DNA from: Deltaproteobacteria bacterium | GTDB lineage: Bacteria; UBA10199; DSSB01 | NCBI GenBank assembly: GCA_021772695.1 | Contig: JAJFLL010000200.1 | Location: 1-10,033 of the forward strand | DNA: 10,033 nt | Reading direction: 5' to 3' | Shown: positions 7,141 through 10,033 of the stretch, in pieces | Layout: every line of letters starts with the position of its first letter | Position numbering within the stretch: position 1 is the stretch's first letter | Position numbers and translations under genes: made by a program | The notes under the pieces: generated by a model | What the model was told of the DNA's origin: nothing | What the model saw: the letters and a program-made list of their open reading frames with translations, nothing else | Databases searched by the model: none

Positions 7141-8007
7141 ATGAAAATAAATAAAGTTTTAGTGGTCTTCAATAAACCGCTCTACGAGCAAATGGTTTTG
7201 GAACAGAAAGATCCCTATTATTTAAAATTGATTCAAAAGCGGCATCCGTCCACTAGAAAGTGGGTCTCGGTATACGAACAACATCGCGAGACCTTGGAGG
7301 GCGTGGTGCAAACCCTAAATTTATTGGGCATGTCTACCACCACGAAATACCGGAAAGATTTACAAAAGGTGGGTGCCTACGATTTGGTACTCACCGTGGG
7401 CGGCGATGGGACGGTGTTAGAAACCAGTCATTTCTTGACGACCCAACCCCTTCTAGGCGTCAATTCGGCACCCGATGAAAGTACGGGAGCCCTATGTGGT
7501 GCACGTATGTCCACGTTTTTGAGTACCATGATCGACCTGATGACGGGCAGCAAGCAGGTGATGAAGGTGCCTCGTCTGAAAGTGAAGGTCGGCAATAAAA
7601 AATGGCCTGATCTGGCGCTCAATGAGATCTTATTCGCCAATCGTTCTCCTGCTGGAACCAGCCGTTACTTGATTCAGGTGGGAAAGCATCTCGAAGAGCA
7701 AAAAAGTTCCGGAGTGTGGATGTCCACGGGTGCCGGTTCTACAGCTGCTATGAGTTCAGCAGGGGGGCGGCCACTGACGCCAACCTTTAAGGGCATGCAA
7801 TATTGGGTTCGCGAGTTAGTCCAGTCAGGGCACCATACGCCGCGATTGCAACGAGGCATTCTTCCAAAGGATAAATCATTAAAATTGATTCCCACCACCC
7901 GTCAATCGGCCGTATTCATTGATGGCAACCATATCGAGGTTCCAGTGGAGTACGGCGAGACGGTTACGGTAAGTTCGAACCAGAGTCCCTTGAAGCTCAT
8001 TTTATAA
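7141..8007 (+). CDS. nadK: NAD(+)/NADH kinase
   Basis: This 288-residue protein phosphorylates NAD to NADP. The GGDGT nucleotide-binding motif is at residues 87-91, the NE pair of LALNEILFANRSPAGTSRY at 161-162, and the glycine-rich block SSGVWMSTGAGSTAAMSSAGG at about 189-209, with a late DGN at 261-263. In that block the common bacterial wording is DG...STPTGSTAY; here it is SSG...STGAGSTAAM, which I recall as closer to the plant NADK3/NADH-kinase branch. Start ATG 7141 has only a distant AAAGG upstream. The gene follows nadD after 15 bp and ends with TAA touching the plsB stop on the other strand. Confidence 0.93.
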   Translation: MKINKVLVVFNKPLYEQMVLEQKDPYYLKLIQKRHPSTRKWVSVYEQHRETLEGVVQTLNLLGMSTTTKYRKDLQKVGAYDLVLTVGGDGTVLETSHFLTTQPLLGVNSAPDESTGALCGARMSTFLSTMIDLMTGSKQVMKVPRLKVKVGNKKWPDLALNEILFANRSPAGTSRYLIQVGKHLEEQKSSGVWMSTGAGSTAAMSSAGGRPLTPTFKGMQYWVRELVQSGHHTPRLQRGILPKDKSLKLIPTTRQSAVFIDGNHIEVPVEYGETVTVSSNQSPLKLIL

Positions 8008-9825
8008 TTATTTTTTCAGCAAGGTTTCTAAAAGCAGGCGGCATTCTTCTCGTCTTTGATCCGATGCGCCTGGGCTGTAGACCTTGCGTCCCCTTGGGCC
8101 CAGTTCTTTGGCGTGGTGTTGTAAGACGCCCCATTCGGTCAATTGGATCAGGGCGTTTTGAATGGTAAAACGGGAAAGGCTCTCGGGATATTCTAATTCT
8201 CCCTTCAGCAATAGTAATTGCCCACGATCGAGAATTTTTCTTAATAATAACCATTCTTCAATCTTCTTAAAATTCCCTTTGGAGGTCGTGACGAGGGCCA
8301 ACCAATAGGCTTCTAAGGTGGGACGAATAAGATCGCTGATCCAAGGCGGAAGCTCCGAATATTTGGTCCACAGGTCTTCAGAAAAATAATATTCTAATTG
8401 CAGCAAATCCTTTGCTGCTTGGCGGTGCTGTGGCTCACAGACTTGTACCAGGGCGGCGTCAGCAAGGGAGTGCATGCCGCGGTTTTTATAAAATTCAAGG
8501 GCGAGGCGATGGTTTTCTGGAACGCTGTAAAAGCGTTCTTCAGCCTCGCCGTGGGCCTGGATCACACCGGAGGCCACCATTTGGTTGAGGGATTCTTGAA
8601 TAGAAAGATGAAAGTTTTTATCTAAGGCCTCGGTGATGCGGGGTTGGGAAACCAGACTGATTTTTTGTAGGATTTCACACTTGGCATGGATTTCCTTGGA
8701 GGTCGTCGATTTGGCCTTGGGGTAAAGTAGGGCAGTGGCAGCAAGGGCCGACGATAGCAGGGTGGTTACGTCGTTGATGGCATCCCCGATGTTCCATGCC
8801 AAGTCTTTGGTAAACTGGTGTAGGGCGGCTTCATCGCCCAACAACTCGGCGGATCGCTTGCCCAAGGCCGCCTTTAACGAGATAGGTTTGGCAAATTGTA
8901 GATAAACTTTTCCGTAGCGGCGTCGCAAAAATTTCGGCAAATGGAGTAGATCCCAGAAGCGTTCCCGTTCTTTTTTTCTACCTTGAACTTCGTCCAAGTA
9001 GGAACCTTCCTCTAATACCCGTTCATAGTCGATGGATGCGGGAATGAAATAGACATCGGGAATATCTTTGTCTTCTAAATAGGCCTCGATCATCATTTTT
9101 AACATACCGGTACGTGGAGGAAATAATTTTCCCGACCGGGAACGGGTACCTTCGATGAAGAACTCTTGGAAAGTTCGGTCGTGCATCAATTGGGCCACAT
9201 AGGCCTTTAGCGATGCGGCATAAATAGGATCTCCTGCAAAACTTCGGCGAATAAAATAAGCACCAGAGCGACGAAATACGGGACCCAGCGGCCAGAAGGA
9301 GAGGTTATTGCCGGCGCAAACCAGCGGTAGACTCAGGTCGTTATGGTAAAAGACATAACTGAAAATGAGATAGTCCACGTGACTTTTGTGGGAGGGCACT
9401 AAAACGATGGGACTGTCTTTGGCCACCCGTTTGATTTCTCGGATTCCCGATTGGTCTACCTGGACGCCGTCATAAAAGCGATTGAAGAGCCAACTAAGGA
9501 AATAATTCCAAAGTTCGATCAAGGTGAAGCGTATGTCCGAACAAATTTCCTTGAGGTTTTTCTTGGCCCGGTTTTCAGCGGCCTCAATAGAAATATTTTG
9601 TTCCTTGGCGATTTCTTTTAGGCGTTTTTTTAAGGCGGCGCTTTCCATGACTTCGTCCATCATGGCACGACGGGTTTTTAACCGGGGCCCCGTGACCTGC
9701 AGGGTTTCGTGTTGATAGGTCTTTTGCAGCACCCGCATGATGCCTTTGACCCGGTCGCTGCGGCTGGCGTTGGGAAACTCTGCGATCAAATCTTTGAGGT
9801 CTAAGGCCTGACCGATTTTGGCCAC
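8008..9825 (-). CDS. plsB: Glycerol-3-phosphate acyltransferase, PlsB type, probably with a displaced N-terminus
   Basis: The enzyme puts the first acyl chain on sn-glycerol-3-phosphate at the inner membrane, starting phospholipid synthesis. Residues in this 605-residue frame show the four acyltransferase motifs: H146-KSHV-D151 (HX4D), RSGAYFIRR at 186-194, FIEGTRSRSGK at 223-233 and IPASIDYE at 261-268. The C-terminal 300 residues are the usual PlsB extension. E. coli PlsB is about 807 residues. The only start codon is GTG at 9825-9823, without a ribosome site, and it falls inside what looks like coding sequence: the same frame is open to TAA at 9990-9988 and reads LGDILFGD and FLFLRNYKKRAV, with no ATG, GTG or TTG. 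The missing beginning lies in another frame (see 9826-10019). The 3' end abuts the NAD kinase stop. Confidence 0.9.
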   Translation of the reverse strand: MAKIGQALDLKDLIAEFPNASRSDRVKGIMRVLQKTYQHETLQVTGPRLKTRRAMMDEVMESAALKKRLKEIAKEQNISIEAAENRAKKNLKEICSDIRFTLIELWNYFLSWLFNRFYDGVQVDQSGIREIKRVAKDSPIVLVPSHKSHVDYLIFSYVFYHNDLSLPLVCAGNNLSFWPLGPVFRRSGAYFIRRSFAGDPIYAASLKAYVAQLMHDRTFQEFFIEGTRSRSGKLFPPRTGMLKMMIEAYLEDKDIPDVYFIPASIDYERVLEEGSYLDEVQGRKKERERFWDLLHLPKFLRRRYGKVYLQFAKPISLKAALGKRSAELLGDEAALHQFTKDLAWNIGDAINDVTTLLSSALAATALLYPKAKSTTSKEIHAKCEILQKISLVSQPRITEALDKNFHLSIQESLNQMVASGVIQAHGEAEERFYSVPENHRLALEFYKNRGMHSLADAALVQVCEPQHRQAAKDLLQLEYYFSEDLWTKYSELPPWISDLIRPTLEAYWLALVTTSKGNFKKIEEWLLLRKILDRGQLLLLKGELEYPESLSRFTIQNALIQLTEWGVLQHHAKELGPRGRKVYSPGASDQRREECRLLLETLLKK

Positions 9826-10019
9826 CGCTCGTTTTTTATAATTTCTTAAAAAGAGAAAAATTTTGCGAAAATAGCCCGGATTTTCCCGGTCTCCGAAGAG
9901 GATGTCGCCCAGGCTACGGCGCTCTTTGCCGGGAGGGCGTCTCGTCTCGTGGCGTAGAACCGAATACGGGATCGAGCTCGAAACGTCTTATCAAAACGTG
10001 ACACATATTTTCGTCCCAT
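9826..10019 (-). pseudogene. plsB: Out-of-frame N-terminal segment of plsB, split by a 5-bp duplication
   Basis: ATG at 10019-10017 opens a 57-codon frame starting MGRKYVSRFDKTFRARS and ending at TAA 9848-9846. At 9941-9950 the sequence CTCGTCTCGT repeats five bases. Removing one unit joins this ATG frame exactly to the plsB frame, giving ...RFYATRRPPGKERRSLG... and then the plsB protein, 63 extra residues in all. The frame is also open from the ATG to the window edge, so the true start could lie farther right. The cause could be a real mutation, a slippage-prone tract or an assembly error; the sequence alone cannot tell. Confidence 0.6.
9938..9950. repeat. Pentanucleotide tandem tract (CGT-CTCGT-CTCGT)
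   Basis: The tract has 2.6 units of period 5. The copy number decides whether the upstream ATG frame and the plsB frame are joined: one unit less restores a single open frame. It is too short to be called a phase-variable microsatellite, but slippage there would explain the split. Confidence 0.6.
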
Positions 10020-10033
10020 CTGCTTGGACCAAG

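Overview
The window looks like chromosomal DNA of a Gram-negative, Bdellovibrio-like or other former deltaproteobacterial organism. The evidence is a DUF222-like/HNH endonuclease of a type that is abundant in those genomes, a PlsB-type glycerol-3-phosphate acyltransferase (typical of Gram-negative bacteria), moderate GC and dense, ordinary housekeeping genes. The lineage is inferred from gene content only. No rRNA, tRNA, CRISPR array, intact insertion sequence or phage gene was found.

Layout, left to right. (1) Bases 1-917, minus strand: most of an HNH endonuclease gene whose 3' end lies outside the window. (2) Bases 918-1838: a 0.9 kb AT-rich region without an obvious conserved gene. It holds several inverted repeats, a second copy of a 19-bp element that also sits inside the HNH gene, a terminator-like hairpin with no annotated gene upstream, one doubtful 44-codon ORF, and a hairpin-bearing leader. 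(3) Bases 1839-4190, plus: a 783-residue, highly charged soluble protein with one EF-hand-type calcium loop and a C-terminal coiled coil; I do not recognise the family. (4) Bases 4214-4474, minus: a small CPYC glutaredoxin. (5) Bases 4571-8007, plus: four closely spaced genes, rmuC, a PEP synthase/PPDK regulatory kinase-phosphorylase (ppsR type), nadD and an NAD kinase, probably one operon. (6) Bases 8008-9825, minus: plsB, convergent with the NAD kinase gene, the two stop codons touching. Its reading frame continues upstream of the only available start codon, and a 5-bp tandem duplication separates it from an ATG-initiated N-terminal segment in another frame.

How the genes fit together: nadD and the NAD kinase are two steps of NAD(P) synthesis; the ppsR-type protein controls PEP/pyruvate interconversion; plsB starts phospholipid synthesis; rmuC concerns DNA maintenance and glutaredoxin thiol redox. 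This is core metabolism with a less conserved left third. I see no convincing new defence or mobile system. The items most worth a second look are the split plsB 5' end, the repeated ACTCCGGCGCCGGAGT palindrome, the structured region at 918-1838 and the orphan EF-hand/coiled-coil protein.
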